The notes below the pieces were generated by a model. The model saw nothing but the letters and a program-made list of their open reading frames with translations, was not told where the DNA came from and did not search any database. From NCBI RefSeq assembly GCF_963855985.1, contig NC_087091.1, positions 13,460,154 to 13,524,153 of the forward strand: a stretch of DNA of 64,000 nucleotides, written 5' to 3'. The DNA is from Ostrinia nubilalis (Eukaryota; Arthropoda; Insecta; Lepidoptera; Crambidae). This document shows positions 1 through 11,223 of this stretch, in pieces. The position numbers and the translations under genes are program-made. The stretch's first letter is position 1. Every line of letters begins with the position of its first letter.

Positions 1-100
1 ATTGCTCGGCACACACCTCCGGCAAATACACAAACGTGGAAAAGCCATACAGACAATTTTTCACGTGAAGGATCCCGAAAGTGATTCACAAAGTACGCGT
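1..100 (+). CDS. candidate partial exon of an unrecognised gene
   Basis: The first 100 bases are richer in G+C than the DNA that follows. Reading from base 2 they give 33 open codons (LLGTHLRQIHKRGKAIQTIF at the start, then a D/E/S-rich end). The exon would end at ACGCGT before GTAAAG, in phase 0. That phase agrees with the exon at 663-738, whose only open frame also begins in phase 0. The other two frames are also open for more than 20 codons (stops at 65-67 and 82-84), so the frame choice rests on the splice match. I do not recognise the protein. The exon continues to the left of the window. Confidence 0.35.
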
Positions 101-662
101 GTAAAGCTTTGATTTGATCATTTTAGTTCGCGTTTGGATTTTCAGTTTGACTTATTTGGACGAAAATGTTTGCTTTTCATTTGCTTTGAACGTTCACTGT
201 TTGATTCTTTTAGGGCTTCGTGCAAGATATTAAAAAACGGAACTTCGTTATCATTTATCTTTTTTTTCATCTTGAGTTTAGTGAAAAGATGTAACTAGCG
301 TGGTGACTCAGAAAATGTCGATAGGAAATTTAACTTTTCGTTAAGTCACATGACTAAGTACTTGAAATTAAAACTTTCTTTAATGCGACTTGTTCAATAT
401 TGCTATAATGAAACCCTAAAAAGCTATTGAGCTATAAATCTGTAAGGGAAATCCTTTACACTTACAGATTAACGATTAGAACAGGCTTCATATTTTTAAT
501 TATCACTGGTTTAAAAACACGATGAACCGTGAATCTGATCGCTGATTATCTGGTTAAAGGGTTTAATTTAAGATTATCTGATTAAGGTTTTCCGATCACC
601 GTGTATTTTGAGCAAACATTTTAATCTCTTTCTACTATTTTTACGCGGATCTTTTGTTACAG
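101..662 (+). other. presumed intron of the left-edge gene
   Basis: AT-rich, non-coding. It would run from GTAAAG at 101 to TTTTGTTACAG at 652-662. No element is recognised inside. Confidence 0.35.
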
Positions 663-738
663 TCTCTATCGAAACAGAGCTCCTTGATCGAGCGTTTTGA
701 CTCTTCTGACGAGGAGCACACGCCGGTTGAAGAGCAAG
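663..738 (+). CDS. candidate internal coding exon of an unrecognised gene
   Basis: A 76-base block of clearly higher G+C sits between a good acceptor (TTTTGTTACAG ending at 662) and a good donor (CAAG then GTAAAT at 739). Only one frame is open across it and gives 25 residues starting SLSKQSSLIERFDSSDEE, a Ser-rich acidic stretch typical of a disordered, phosphorylatable linker. It leaves one extra base, so the next exon must begin with two bases. A phase-compatible acceptor lies at 9158, but the join would reach a stop after about 27 codons, so I do not claim it. The protein family is not recognised. This exon and the 1-100 block probably belong to one + strand gene that begins left of the window. 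Confidence 0.5.
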
Positions 739-2080
739 GTAAATTATTTAAGCATAGTGATTGCTAAAGTTTTGTAATTAGTATTAAACGAACAAGGTTC
801 AAGTAAAAAATAAGGTAGTAAAATGATTATACAAAAGGCGACAAAGAATAGATAGTAATAGACAGAGTTCGTGAATATTTAAGTTGTGTTAAATACTATT
901 AGATAGAAGTTGAAGTATTGTAGATGCGTTAAAGGCGTAGTAGAATATAATTACAACACTATTTCGTCTTTCCACAGAACACATGGTGGAATGAAGAAAT
1001 CATCGATAAAGATTTTTCGAATAATTATTAATTAAAATCAACGTTCTATTGACCTCATTAGTTTAAGTTGATTATTCTAGTTTAATGAGCGGGTCTCAAT
1101 TAATTTCCACTGCTAAGCGTTTAGGTATTCGTTAATGATTAATTTATTCAAAATAAGTTCATTTTGATAGTACATTTTCGTGTTGTGATCGATTTGCTTT
1201 AGTATTATTTTAATAATCTAAATTATTTTATTTTTGAAACAAATGTTAGTGATACAAATGAATAGTTTCAACGACTTTTAGCGAAATTGTGCGTACGATA
1301 GAGAAGTTTGTGGTATTTATAGTTGAACTTCGAAGATTTGTAAAGATACTATGGTAAATTAATCTTAGAATTCCAGCCTCTACGCAATGTGATCTTCTAG
1401 ATGTAGCTTCTATATTTTCAGGGCCAGTTTTTATTATACTAGAGCTTCTCAGCGATATACTTTAATTTTTAAAGATAATAAACTGCTTTGATTAAAGTTT
1501 TGTTAAAAATTAAAAATACATTAAGTAATATACAAAAGAGAAAATACATCAAAATATAAGTACTAAACACTTGTAATAAGTCTTGAGTCAAACGAAATTC
1601 ATTAATACGCACTTTTAAAATTAATAACTTCAATCTTATGACTTCTAATGACAATAGATTTTACCTAATAGGTATATTTAACTCCTGATCGATTTATGAA
1701 AGGTGTATCAGTGTGATTAGTCTATCAAACTTTATTTATGTTTTAGAACTGGTCCTAGTGTAGGAATACATGTCGCTAAAATTCAATAGTCGTACTTATA
1801 TTATAATATATTTAAAATAACCTTGAATAAGTATATCTTAATTCCGATTATATATTTTATTTTTTTAAATTGTGTCTTCTGTATTTTTTCAATCTATTAT
1901 CTTTTGCGGGTAGTAGAAGATCAGAATAAGAAGCGTCCATCATCCATATTCTCAGAAAATGTACCTACTATAATTTTATTTTTAAAGTAGGTACTTTTAT
2001 CTGGCGAATCGTTGAATTGAAAAAGGCAAAATACTCGTATTGAAAATGTTTTTTTTTAACTTTTTTTACAGATGTATCTG
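739..2080. other. non-coding, AT-rich
   Basis: No coding-like stretch or recognisable element. The 61-codon reading frame near 1469-1654 is low-complexity AT-rich sequence with no family likeness. Confidence 0.6.
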
Positions 2081-2638
2081 ATAGACTAAGAGCTAGTGAA
2101 CGCCAGACCTACGTCATTTTATAAAAGCTGAAAGTTTGTCAGCGTATGCTCCCAATATAGGATATAATGTTGGTGAATTATGAAGTTTGGGTCGTGGTGG
2201 CTTTGGGAGCTACCCTAAAAAAACTGTCTTTCAAGGAGTTGGAACTGTCAAAACTGTCTGGCTGTTGGGGAAAATACTTCTAATTATTGTCCAAATATTA
2301 TACATAAAAATCAGATTTAATGGTATAACTTTAGTAGAATTACAGTCTTTTGAATATACAGAAAAAGCCACCGTAAAAGTTAGACTTACGTTATAATAAA
2401 AAATCTGATTTTTATGTATAATATTGGGGCAATAATTAGAAGTATTTTCCCCAACAGCCAGACAGTTTTGACAGTTCCAACTCCTTGCCGGACAGTTTTT
2501 TTAGGGTAGCTCCCAAAGCCACCACGACCCAAACTTCATAATTCACCAACATTATATCCTATATTGGGAGCATACGCTGACAAACTTTCAGCTTTTATAA
2601 AATGACGTAGGTCTGGCGTTCACTAGCTCTTAGTCTAT
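2081..2638. repeat. 558-bp near-perfect palindrome (foldback element)
   Basis: The left arm begins ATAGACTAAGAGCTAGTGAA at 2081, and its reverse complement ends at 2638. The arms run to about 2313 and from about 2396, differ at only a few positions, and enclose a spacer of roughly 80 bp. Landmarks inside each arm (TCAAAACTGTCTGGCTGTTG, TTTATAAAAGCTGAAAG and their complements) pair in order. No transposase is present. Transcription of either strand would give a hairpin of more than 200 bp. No clear target-site duplication was seen. The 69-codon frame at 2187-2396 is a by-product of the repeat. Confidence 0.9.
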
Positions 2639-2901
2639 GATGAATATGTGAATGATGTTTTTTATTCCGATCTTAGACAGAGATTAAAATCTGAAATTTT
2701 AATTTTATATTAAATATGACTAGCTTAGACATAGTTTACATTAGGTTAATGTTTACCTAAAACTTCAATTAAATTAACATTAATTGGTGGAAATTGTGTC
2801 TTATTAACTTTGCAGATTAAGCTAATTTCGTCAGATAACTTTCATCGGTAGATTGAGTTTGACAATTTGACAGATGATGTTACAGATAATATATTTCATT
2901 T

Positions 2902-3084
2902 AGGGCTGATTTTTCAATCGTCAGATATCTTTCTGAAGAATAACCTTGTCATGTCGACATATTATCCATACTAGAACTGTCAATGTGCCAAACTTATTCT
3001 TCAGTTATAAGTTAGGACGACGATTTAAAAATCCCTAAAAGACTTTAGTCTTCGGATAAGTTATCTGGCGATTGAAAGGTCCTA
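2902..3084. repeat. degenerate MITE (GCTGATTTTTCAATCG family)
   Basis: Imperfect terminal inverted repeats (TAGGGCTGATTTTTCAATCG and, at the right, GGCGATTGAAAGGTCCTA). Inside is a core with CTGTCAATGTGCCA that is also present in the element at 15843-15971. The type is common in Lepidoptera. The stretch 2815-2900 just to the left, with TCGTCAGATAACTTTCATCG, may be a scrap of a second copy. Confidence 0.6.
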
Positions 3085-4794
3085 TCTTATTAAGTCCAAT
3101 TAAATTTTTTCAGTTTTATTTTGCAATTATATGTCTTCATAACATAACTTAAACTTACATTTTATTTACAGCCTTATTCGTATATATTTTAGACATAATC
3201 TCCCTGATCAATGTATGTCTAGTGTTTTCCAAACTGTGATCCCCTATAAAGACTTCTATGTAAGGACTCATAATAATCAATAGTATCCTTATAGTTAAGA
3301 GTAAGTGTAATGTAAGAGTTAATTTCATCTACTTTTATATGACCCTTTTTACAAGGGCTTTCGAACATTTCTTTAAAACCAAAACATCTATTTGACTAAA
3401 AGAAAATGTATAAAATGGCTTCTAAACTTTTATATAGGTTTACTTTTATATACCTTTGGCTACAGAAATTTGGTCAATGATTTCAATATGTTCAATGATG
3501 AGAAATGATTTAATAAAGAGTATCCAAAATAATTCTATTAAAATTTTAATGAAACGTTAATCGGCTTTATAATTTTAAAGGTTATTAGTCGTGTTAAATT
3601 AGATGTATTAGAAGAAACTTGCTTTATAACCAAAGAATAAACAAAAAACCCAATGCAATATCCCAAAGTAAGCTGACGAAAAAATTTAAAAGATTATAGA
3701 TTGTTTTAATATGTAGAATGTTTAAATTAAATGTTGGTATTAGATGTTAAATTAGAAAACGCAATAATATTTCATAAGTAGATGCACTAACTTGTAGTTA
3801 AGTCTTTAGGCAGCTGGATTCTCGTCGTGTAAGGTTTTGACTTGTGGCACTACATCAGTATAACCAACACGCTTAGACCTTCATTTTTGAATAGTTGCAA
3901 GCAATCGAAAGACGTAAGGGAATTCGGTGTACGAATATGAGAGCGAAATTTTCAATATAATACTTCGAAAACATAAATAACAAAAATAAGACTTGATTTT
4001 GTGTTGTTTAAAAACTAACCATCATAATCAAAATGGTAACTTTAACTAAGGTCACAAATAACTGATATTTATATAAAAAATTTCGCCCTCAAACATAGTG
4101 TAGGCTACAGAGTAAGTTCATTATTATCGTTAGATACTGTCACCTTGTTAACTATTTGTATAGAGTTTTATAATATTTATCGTTTCTTATTCCTCACTTA
4201 CGTGAGTTTTATTTTTGACCTGTCGTGGTATTATATCTGAAAATATATTCTCTGTGTTTCTTAAAATGTGTTTTATTTTAGTTTTACCAATCCTATCACC
4301 AGTTTCAGTAGAATCAGCTCAATAACAGCATCTAAACTTTGAAAACATAACCCTGAATTTTCTGAGGTCAAATAACATCTTTGAAGAGAAAACAATAACA
4401 ATAGAGAATAGAATATGAGAGTACATTATCGTAAATATTATGATCAGTTTCAAGAGCGGTACCGATAATGTTATTACCAAAATAATAGTTATCATCATTA
4501 TTACACCTTCTACTGCTAATATTAAAAATACAATCTAATCGGTACAAGATAATGCTATCTGTAGTATTTAGTTGCAGACCTCTTCATATAACTGCCAAAA
4601 GATGTGTGGAAACTTAGTGTAACACTCGCCCTGCCGTGCCGCTGCAGGACAACTTACGAATAATGTTTGGACAAGTTCTAAGTGTATTACGTTACAAACA
4701 AGTTTGCGACGTGACAAGCAAAGTAAATCGAAACAATGAAAATAATCTTAACGCCGATGTAATAGAGAAGAGAAAAGCAAATTAAGATGATAAA
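3085..4794. other. non-coding; 5' flank of the receptor gene
   Basis: Mostly AT-rich. The last 180 bases before 4795 are somewhat richer in G+C and could hold the 5' untranslated region, but no TATA box or initiator stands out. The nearest in-frame stop upstream of the receptor start is TAA at 4783-4785. Confidence 0.5.
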
Positions 4795-5670
4795 ATGGAA
4801 GCATCGTCGCACTATTTCGACAGCTCGATCTATTATCCTAATGAGACATGTTTAATATACGTATCGCTTGTAGCCAGCTCCGTCGGGATAGCCCTGTCTA
4901 TCTGTGCGTTTATTTTACTCATCCTGACAGCGTGCTTCTTTGCGGAATGGAGACGGAACCAGAAGAACCAACTAATCATACAGTTCATGCTTGCACGACT
5001 CATGTATACAATCATAAGATATCTCTTCGCTATAAGGAAAATTTTTGACTCCACGGGAGTTGTCTACCTCGACTTGCTGGCCCTAACGTACACCGAATGT
5101 ACTCTGGTGGCCTGGATGTTCGTGTTCAGCAAGCACATGAACGACAGCCTAGTGAAAGTGTTCAACGTCGAAAAATATAACATGTGGGAGAGATCATTTG
5201 CAACGTGGACTATACCCGGTATACTATCTTGTTTGTTTTACATAGCGTTTTCGTTACCAGAAAATAGGGAGCGTATTGTGTTTTTCGTGTACCTGTTCGT
5301 TTTTAAATGGCCAATATTGTTTGTGAATGCATTTTTACTGATAACTGCACTGAAGGCCGTTTTGACGACAAACATAAGCAACACCGAGAACAATGTGCGT
5401 ATTATTGTAGTCATGATCTGTTTGATATTCGTTTTCAGTTTTCAACAAATCATGGTGGATTTAGCGAAAATTTTACACATATTTATTCTGTACCAATATC
5501 GAGTGACCTATGTGACAGTTCTTAATACTTTAGCTATTTATCAATGCGCGTTTGCCATATGCTTTTGGGTGTTTGGTAATGCAAATACCCGGAAATTGTG
5601 GAAATTTAGAAACTCAAAATTGGGTGCGATACGTCAGAGGAGTTTGATATTTAGGATATCTGTAAAATAA
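4795..5670 (+). CDS. seven-transmembrane receptor, class B GPCR-like, single exon
   Basis: Intact 291-residue frame with seven hydrophobic segments at about 21-50, 59-80, 92-113, 136-155, 161-186, 201-222 and 238-260. The extracellular N-terminus is only about 20 residues, with one N-glycosylation site (NET, 16-18). TM2 (QLIIQFMLARLMYTIIRYLF), TM5 (FKWPILFVNAFLLI, matching the class B K-x-P-I-L-x-x-x-x-N pattern) and TM7 (LNTLAIYQCAFAICFWVFGN followed by a basic tail) resemble secretin/Methuselah-type receptors. The ATG has a purine at -3 and G at +4, an in-frame TAA lies 12 bases upstream, and AATAAA follows 47 bases after the stop. The usual class B ectodomain is absent; either it never existed here or upstream exons are missed. 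Ligand unknown. The gene could instead be a lineage-specific orphan or chemosensory-type receptor. Confidence 0.65.
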   Translation: MEASSHYFDSSIYYPNETCLIYVSLVASSVGIALSICAFILLILTACFFAEWRRNQKNQLIIQFMLARLMYTIIRYLFAIRKIFDSTGVVYLDLLALTYTECTLVAWMFVFSKHMNDSLVKVFNVEKYNMWERSFATWTIPGILSCLFYIAFSLPENRERIVFFVYLFVFKWPILFVNAFLLITALKAVLTTNISNTENNVRIIVVMICLIFVFSFQQIMVDLAKILHIFILYQYRVTYVTVLNTLAIYQCAFAICFWVFGNANTRKLWKFRNSKLGAIRQRSLIFRISVK

Positions 5671-5716
5671 GCAGTTACAGCTGTAAGGGTGAGTCGTTAA
5701 TTTTTATCAGTAATGT

Positions 5717-5722
5717 AATAAA
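5717..5722 (+). promoter_or_regulatory. poly(A) signal AATAAA for the receptor gene
   Basis: AATAAA lies 47 bases past the TAA stop, followed within 30-40 bases by T-rich sequence. This position suits cleavage and polyadenylation. Confidence 0.55.
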
Positions 5723-6583
5723 GCATAAGTAAAAATCTTGAGATGCTGTTTTTTTTTAACTCATTGTTCATTAATAGAGTTTTTTTTATTTTCATTTAGT
5801 TATCTGAAAGAACCACAAACCGTTCTAATTAAAATTTTAGGGATGGAGTTCCTAGTGAGAGAGTACCCTAGTCAAACAAATTCGGCTCGTCAAAAAATTT
5901 ACAGATTATCACAATCTTGATATGTCGCTCAGTGATTAATGACAGTTATTGAATCACCTCAATTACTCATGAAGTGTGATTATGAATTTTTGCCGCCCCA
6001 AAACCCCGAAAAAACTTTTATAAAAGCCTAAACGGATGTGAAATGTATTTATTGGTAAAGAATTCTTGCTGAAAATATGAGTGATGAGGGATAGACAATA
6101 TTTCAACGTCCAATGAATATGTTACTTCCATTCAAACGATCAAAGGCCTCCCATTTTTTCGATACACATTATGTACGAGTAATGCCATGAACACTCGCAT
6201 TTCGTTCTACTTGAGCAACAAAATCTCAATAGAAAAATAACAAATGCCTCGCGAACAATGCCACTGTAAGCACAAGTCGACCAAAAGTTGGCGTTCAGAA
6301 ATTGGCTCTACAATTTTATCCTGTAAGCCAGTGTACTTAGTATACGAGAATCTTACTAATGAAAGTTACAAATTAAAAATATTTATTGCAAGAGTAACTA
6401 AAACATAAGAGACTGACCCCCATACTTGGCATCGCCTGTCCTGTGAAAATAAGGACAATAATTTGTCTATCCTGTACATATACATAATTATTTGCATTTT
6501 ATTTTCTCGATCTTCATATTTTTTAATTTGCTTTCCTCTAATGTAATGCATTTGTGCCCCCATCATCGACATCATAAAGTTAG
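5723..6583. other. non-coding
   Basis: AT-rich sequence without a recognisable gene or element. Confidence 0.5.
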
Positions 6584-6682
6584 CAGGATGGCGCTGGACG
6601 CAGGCCGCTACCAACCGGACAACATGTAAATCATTGGGGGAGGACTATGTTCAGCAGTGGACGTCCTATGTCTGAAATGATG
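6584..6682 (+). pseudogene. 3'-terminal scrap of an RTE-type LINE ORF
   Basis: The end (AGTGGACGTCCTATGTCTGA) and the preceding GGAGGACTATGTTCAGC match the end of RTE-type endonuclease/reverse transcriptase ORFs seen in Lepidoptera. Two related tails lie in this window (17852-18112 and 31021-31127). Only about 100 bases remain, with in-frame damage (a TAA after AACATG). Confidence 0.6.
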
Positions 6683-6959
6683 ACTATTAATTGTTTCCCC
6701 TGCCGAAATTGTTAAGTAATCGGGATTTTTCGTTGATATTTTATATTTTTCTAAATAACTTATCAAAAATCTAAATCCAATGGGCCATGAAATAGGCTTT
6801 TCCACTTAGTTTTACTTGATTTTTTCCATTTCAATAATATTGCGTGTACGAGTTGGTATTCCATTGACAATTCTCTAAGCAGCAAATCTGTATATAAAAT
6901 TAGGTACTTATTCAACCACGGCCCATGCCACAAGGAAAAATGGTTCAGAAACCTCTTTT

Positions 6960-7015
6960 AAGGTTCGACCAAACCATCGCGCACGCGGGCTCACCCGTTG
7001 ATTTGGTCGAACCTT
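6960..7015. repeat. short perfect inverted repeat, 14-bp arms
   Basis: AAGGTTCGACCAAA at 6960-6973 pairs with TTTGGTCGAACCTT at 7002-7015 around a 28-base GC-rich centre. Pairing continues weakly outward (CAGAAACCT with AGTTTCTTG). Probably the remnant of a small MITE. Confidence 0.6.
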
Positions 7016-9131
7016 TAGTTTCTTGAATTGTTTCTGATTAAAGATTGATGTCATTTTTTAAAATTGAACAAACAATGTTTTTCTCTATATTTCAAAACTT
7101 TATTACACACAATCAACAGTAAATGCAAACCTTAGACCACAGAAAAAAAGATTATCAATGATATAATCTATCATTTTATTGCAGGTAGATACAGTATACA
7201 ACAAATACCGAATCTGTACCAAATCAGTACCAATTAAATTCCCCTACATGGAATACATACATTCAATTTTTCATGACGAATGTGAGCTTACTGAATCCTA
7301 CTAAAATTCAAAGAGGGGTAACTCCTCAGCCGTTTCCGTCCGAATAACCGCGTTAGCACACATCAATGGTCAAAGGCTTACCTACGTGAGCATTTTGCCG
7401 CCGAGTGTGCCGAAACGGGAATATTTACATTTGCCTTTTGCTATTGCCACCCGGTATTTATAATTCATTCTACGAAAATACCCACGTCTTTTCACTTCAA
7501 GTGCCTATTGTTAGGCAGTTTGATACGTAGAGTTAGGTCGAATTTTGTGTGATAAATTATTACTTAATAAGTCTTGGCTTGTATTTTGAAACGACATACA
7601 AGAAGGTATGAAGGTATGAAAAAATTAGGCTTAAAGTAACAAAAACATTTATTGTCGTACATATTCTTTCCAGACAATCTATTGTACTAATGACTACATT
7701 ATAAATACTAAGTTCTGATATTTAAACGCTCCCAACTCTCCAAAGTGCTTGTAATTAACGGCATAACTTAGGACTATAAACCAAAGAATTAATTAAACTG
7801 GTGTGCCATAATATATTTAGTTATCACGCCACGAAGAGCGTAATCTAGCTGAAATGTGCTTAGCGCCGCCCAAATTGGCTAGTAATTAGTGCTTAATCAC
7901 CGACAGGAATGAGCTAGAGATTTAAGTGGATATAACTACCTCTATTGCCTATTAAACTTTGGTTTAATCCAGATTAATATTATGTATCTAACCGAAAATA
8001 ACTGTATCTTGTCCATTTGTTACGCTTCATATTACCACTCAATCAGTTTATTTATAAATTAGGGTAATTATAGATTTATTTATTTATTTCATTAACAACT
8101 ATATCTCTAACATTCCAGATGACCCCAATGCGATAGAGTAGTTGTGTTGGATTAATTTGTATGTCATTAATAATTAAATTTATTCCTTCATACATTAAAC
8201 CTGAGAGACTAAATTAGCTTATATTTTGACGCAAGAAAATAATCTTGAAAGCGGTAAAATGTAGCGTTAGATTTGTATGAGGGTTTTTCCCATAATCATG
8301 TATCTTCATAATAACTTATGTCAAGATAGTTACATAATTTAAAAGAAATAAAGTGTTCTTCAGTGACGGACCAAAAACAGCGCGGGCAAAGCTGGTGACA
8401 TCTTATACTTCAACATAAGGTTTTACCTATTTGTGAATTTATTTTATAGTGCACCACTTCACCAAACTGCAAATATCCATTAGGTTTATTTAAATAAACT
8501 TTAGAGTGAAAGGGACCCATCGATCGTCCTAATTCTTGCAAATCCTGAGGATTAATCCGAACAAACATGGCGGGCTAATTGAAACCGTAAGGTAAGGTGA
8601 GCCGAATATTCAACATAAATGGTTCATAAATATAAAATAATAACGTAATAGGATTTTGTTGATGAGATTTTTGCATTTATAATGCTCTTAGCTAAATGTA
8701 ACTCAAACATGATGGGAAATTAAATGTTCGTGTTCAAACCGAAATAAATGTTTATTTTATTTTGAGTTAGAAAAAGCTTTCGTCACACAGTACTGTAACG
8801 TGTGGTTTATGGCCTGTGACATATTAAAGGTATTAAAAGCAGTAAAAAATACATTTCAATACATTTGTAGGTACCTGGAGAAATATAAGAAGTTAACTCA
8901 AGCCCAAAAGTTTTCTCAGTTAAGATAGAACTTTAATGAAAACAATGGTTAAAATCGCGGCACAAATTGTTTAACATTATAATTATCTGAAAGTCCTGAA
9001 AAGTTTAAAACAAATGTAAGTACATACAAAAAATACAGTAATCCAACAATAATAATTTTGAAATTACAACGATTTAACCTACAGAGGACAAGTGTAAACG
9101 TTTTTCTAAAATTAAACTAACCCTGCCGCGG
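7016..9131. other. non-coding
   Basis: No gene supported. A GC-richer stretch at 7310-7440 has no open frame with good splice sites. GCGCGGGCAAAGCTGGTGAC near 8379-8398 may be a scrap of a LINE tail. Confidence 0.5.
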
Positions 9132-9315
9132 GTGAACAAGCCGTTTGTGTTTGATCAGAGATTAAGTGGCCGTTTGAACAGGCACTTGCTGCGATTGGAT
9201 TCGCCAGCGGCTATCCACAGTGGACAGCCCGTTGGAAATAAATTGAATTGCTATACGGAACTAAGAAATCTGTATATACCCAATTACAGAAGCGTTTCCG
9301 GGCATGCATGTCACG
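9132..9315 (+). CDS. weak candidate exon, unrecognised
   Basis: A stretch of balanced base composition within AT-rich DNA ends at a strong donor (CACG then GTAAGT at 9316). One frame is open from 9132 to past the donor. There is no good acceptor at the left edge of that frame, but TTTGATCAG ends at 9158. From 9159 another frame (EIKWPFEQALAAIG...) runs about 27 codons to TAA and would fit the phase left by the exon at 663-738. The two readings exclude each other, and neither protein resembles a family I know. It may equally be non-coding. Confidence 0.2.
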
Positions 9316-11040
9316 GTAAGTCTCCAAGATTTGCGACAGCCAACCAGTCTTTTATAATTTTTAAAATCTTGAATGTTTTTCTCGAAAATGATCATTTTCA
9401 ATCAATAGAGATAATTTTAATAGTTATACTGATTCATTTCCGTCCCTTTAATACTAATAGCATCCTGTGAAAAAAACTAACTAAAAAATTATCTCTACTC
9501 ACAAAGTTTTTTACTCAAAACTTGTCAAGTCGTAAAAAAGCATGTAATTAACTTAAAAGGCAATGTTTTTTTATGGATTAGTGTTACGGCCCACTTTTAG
9601 AGTATTATCCTGTCACTTCTGGTCTGGCATTGATCAGCTATCAAGAGGCCGGTTTAAACCCTCGATCTGCCTGGACTGAGCGTAGAGGGCCCTTGGGAAA
9701 TACACGACTATTTCGGGTAGTGCTGCTAATCGTTGGACACCGATAACAGATCGACTGTGTGACTCGTCGTCACTGTCGATACTTTTGATAGCTGAGAACG
9801 TGACAATACTATTGACTCTTATACTTAGGTATTAAGGGAGCGCTACTTTTCCCCGGCACCGGCCCATTAATTGTCCCGAAGCATCGGTAGGATTAGTAAT
9901 ACCGGGATGTGTAAAAAGCGTTTTGTAAAATCCTATTAAAGCGTTTTGTAAAATCCTATTGGCAGCAATTACAGATTTTTGTGACTTTTAAATCGAAAAT
10001 TAACTACTTCTTCGAAAGCTCAGAACTTGGTGGTTTACGGAGTTCAACACTTTGACTTTTGATATTACAGCAGTTCGTATCAATAGTATTGTTTAATTTG
10101 TAGATATTAAATACTTTACTAGTTCTGAAACATTAAAGTATCGATAATGTCGACACAGCAGCTGATTATCGACTCAATGCCTCTGACTTCTGCAACTCTA
10201 TTTCGGGGATGATCGACCCTCGACGCCGCTGACATTTGTACGAGGTTAAGGGCAAGTGCCACTCGGGGATCCAATTAACCTGCCTGTAGTCCGAGATAAA
10301 ATATTTTTTTTAAATGTAACTTTACTTATTTCACTTAATGTTGAAAAATATTAATTGTTGAAATCACTTAGGTTTAACAACAATTTGGAAGAAGTTTGGA
10401 CAAATAAGTAAAGAGTTAATTTTTAAAAACCATCAGACGTCTTCCTAGTTTGTGATCGTGATTTATATCAATGAACTAATTATAGAATAAAGGTCCAACT
10501 CCACGACGTCGCAAATAAATATGGCCTATCGTCGTCCAATTTCTCCGTAAAAACCCCGTAAATGCTTTTGTTGTAATATAAATCAAATTATACTATCGAC
10601 GGAGGGCTCCATCAACGATAAACGTCCAGCCATTAATCTTAACGACTATTTTTATTCCCAGAACTGTTTATGACGTGTCGTAATAAATCCGTCACGGCTG
10701 TGATACACCTATCCACTGTTCCGGGTCAATTATTTTAGGGTATTCTTGCCCCATCACTACCTACTTAACCATTAATTCGTTTTTTTCCGAAGTTACTGTT
10801 CGTAATCGTAAGTATCGTATCCGAGGATTTCCGTCGGAATGTGGCGTCGCGTCGTGACATCGCAGGATGGAGCTCGGAAATGACATCCACCCGCATCCGG
10901 CCAATCGCACGAACGGCGCTCTAATCGCACCTCTATAGCTTATAAGGTCTATATTTAGGTCAAATAAGTGCTAACGAGAATAAAGACATTAATAAAGTGT
11001 AATGCAAAGAAATTATTTGCATTTGAAAAATATATTATAT
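9316..11040. other. non-coding, with a 23-bp tandem duplication
   Basis: No gene supported. At 9915-9937 and 9938-9960 a 23-base unit (AAAGCGTTTTGTAAAATCCT followed by ATT) is repeated exactly. GC-richer patches at 9590-9830, 10190-10300 and 10830-10940 have no usable open frame. Confidence 0.5.
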
Positions 11041-11223
11041 TTTTTTTTATCGACAACGAGGAAGCTCTTGGCCTGTATCTCACCTGATGGTAAGTGACGA
11101 TCAGGCCGAAGGTGGTTATGCTTTTATGTGTGACCACTATGACCTGCTTCTTATAGGTGACTGTGAATAGGCATTTACAGGGCAGGTGTGCCAGGGCACT
11201 CTGTACTCTACACCTAACATTCC
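11041..11223. repeat. SINE-like dispersed repeat
   Basis: Begins with a T run, then CGACAACGAGGAAGCTCTTG, and contains TCTCACCTGATGGTAAGTGA, a string typical of a dispersed lepidopteran repeat. A diverged relative lies at about 50984-51060. Confidence 0.6.

Noticed and set aside
2187..2396. 69-codon frame in the 558-bp palindrome
   Set aside because: Arises from the palindrome arm and spacer; no start context or family likeness.
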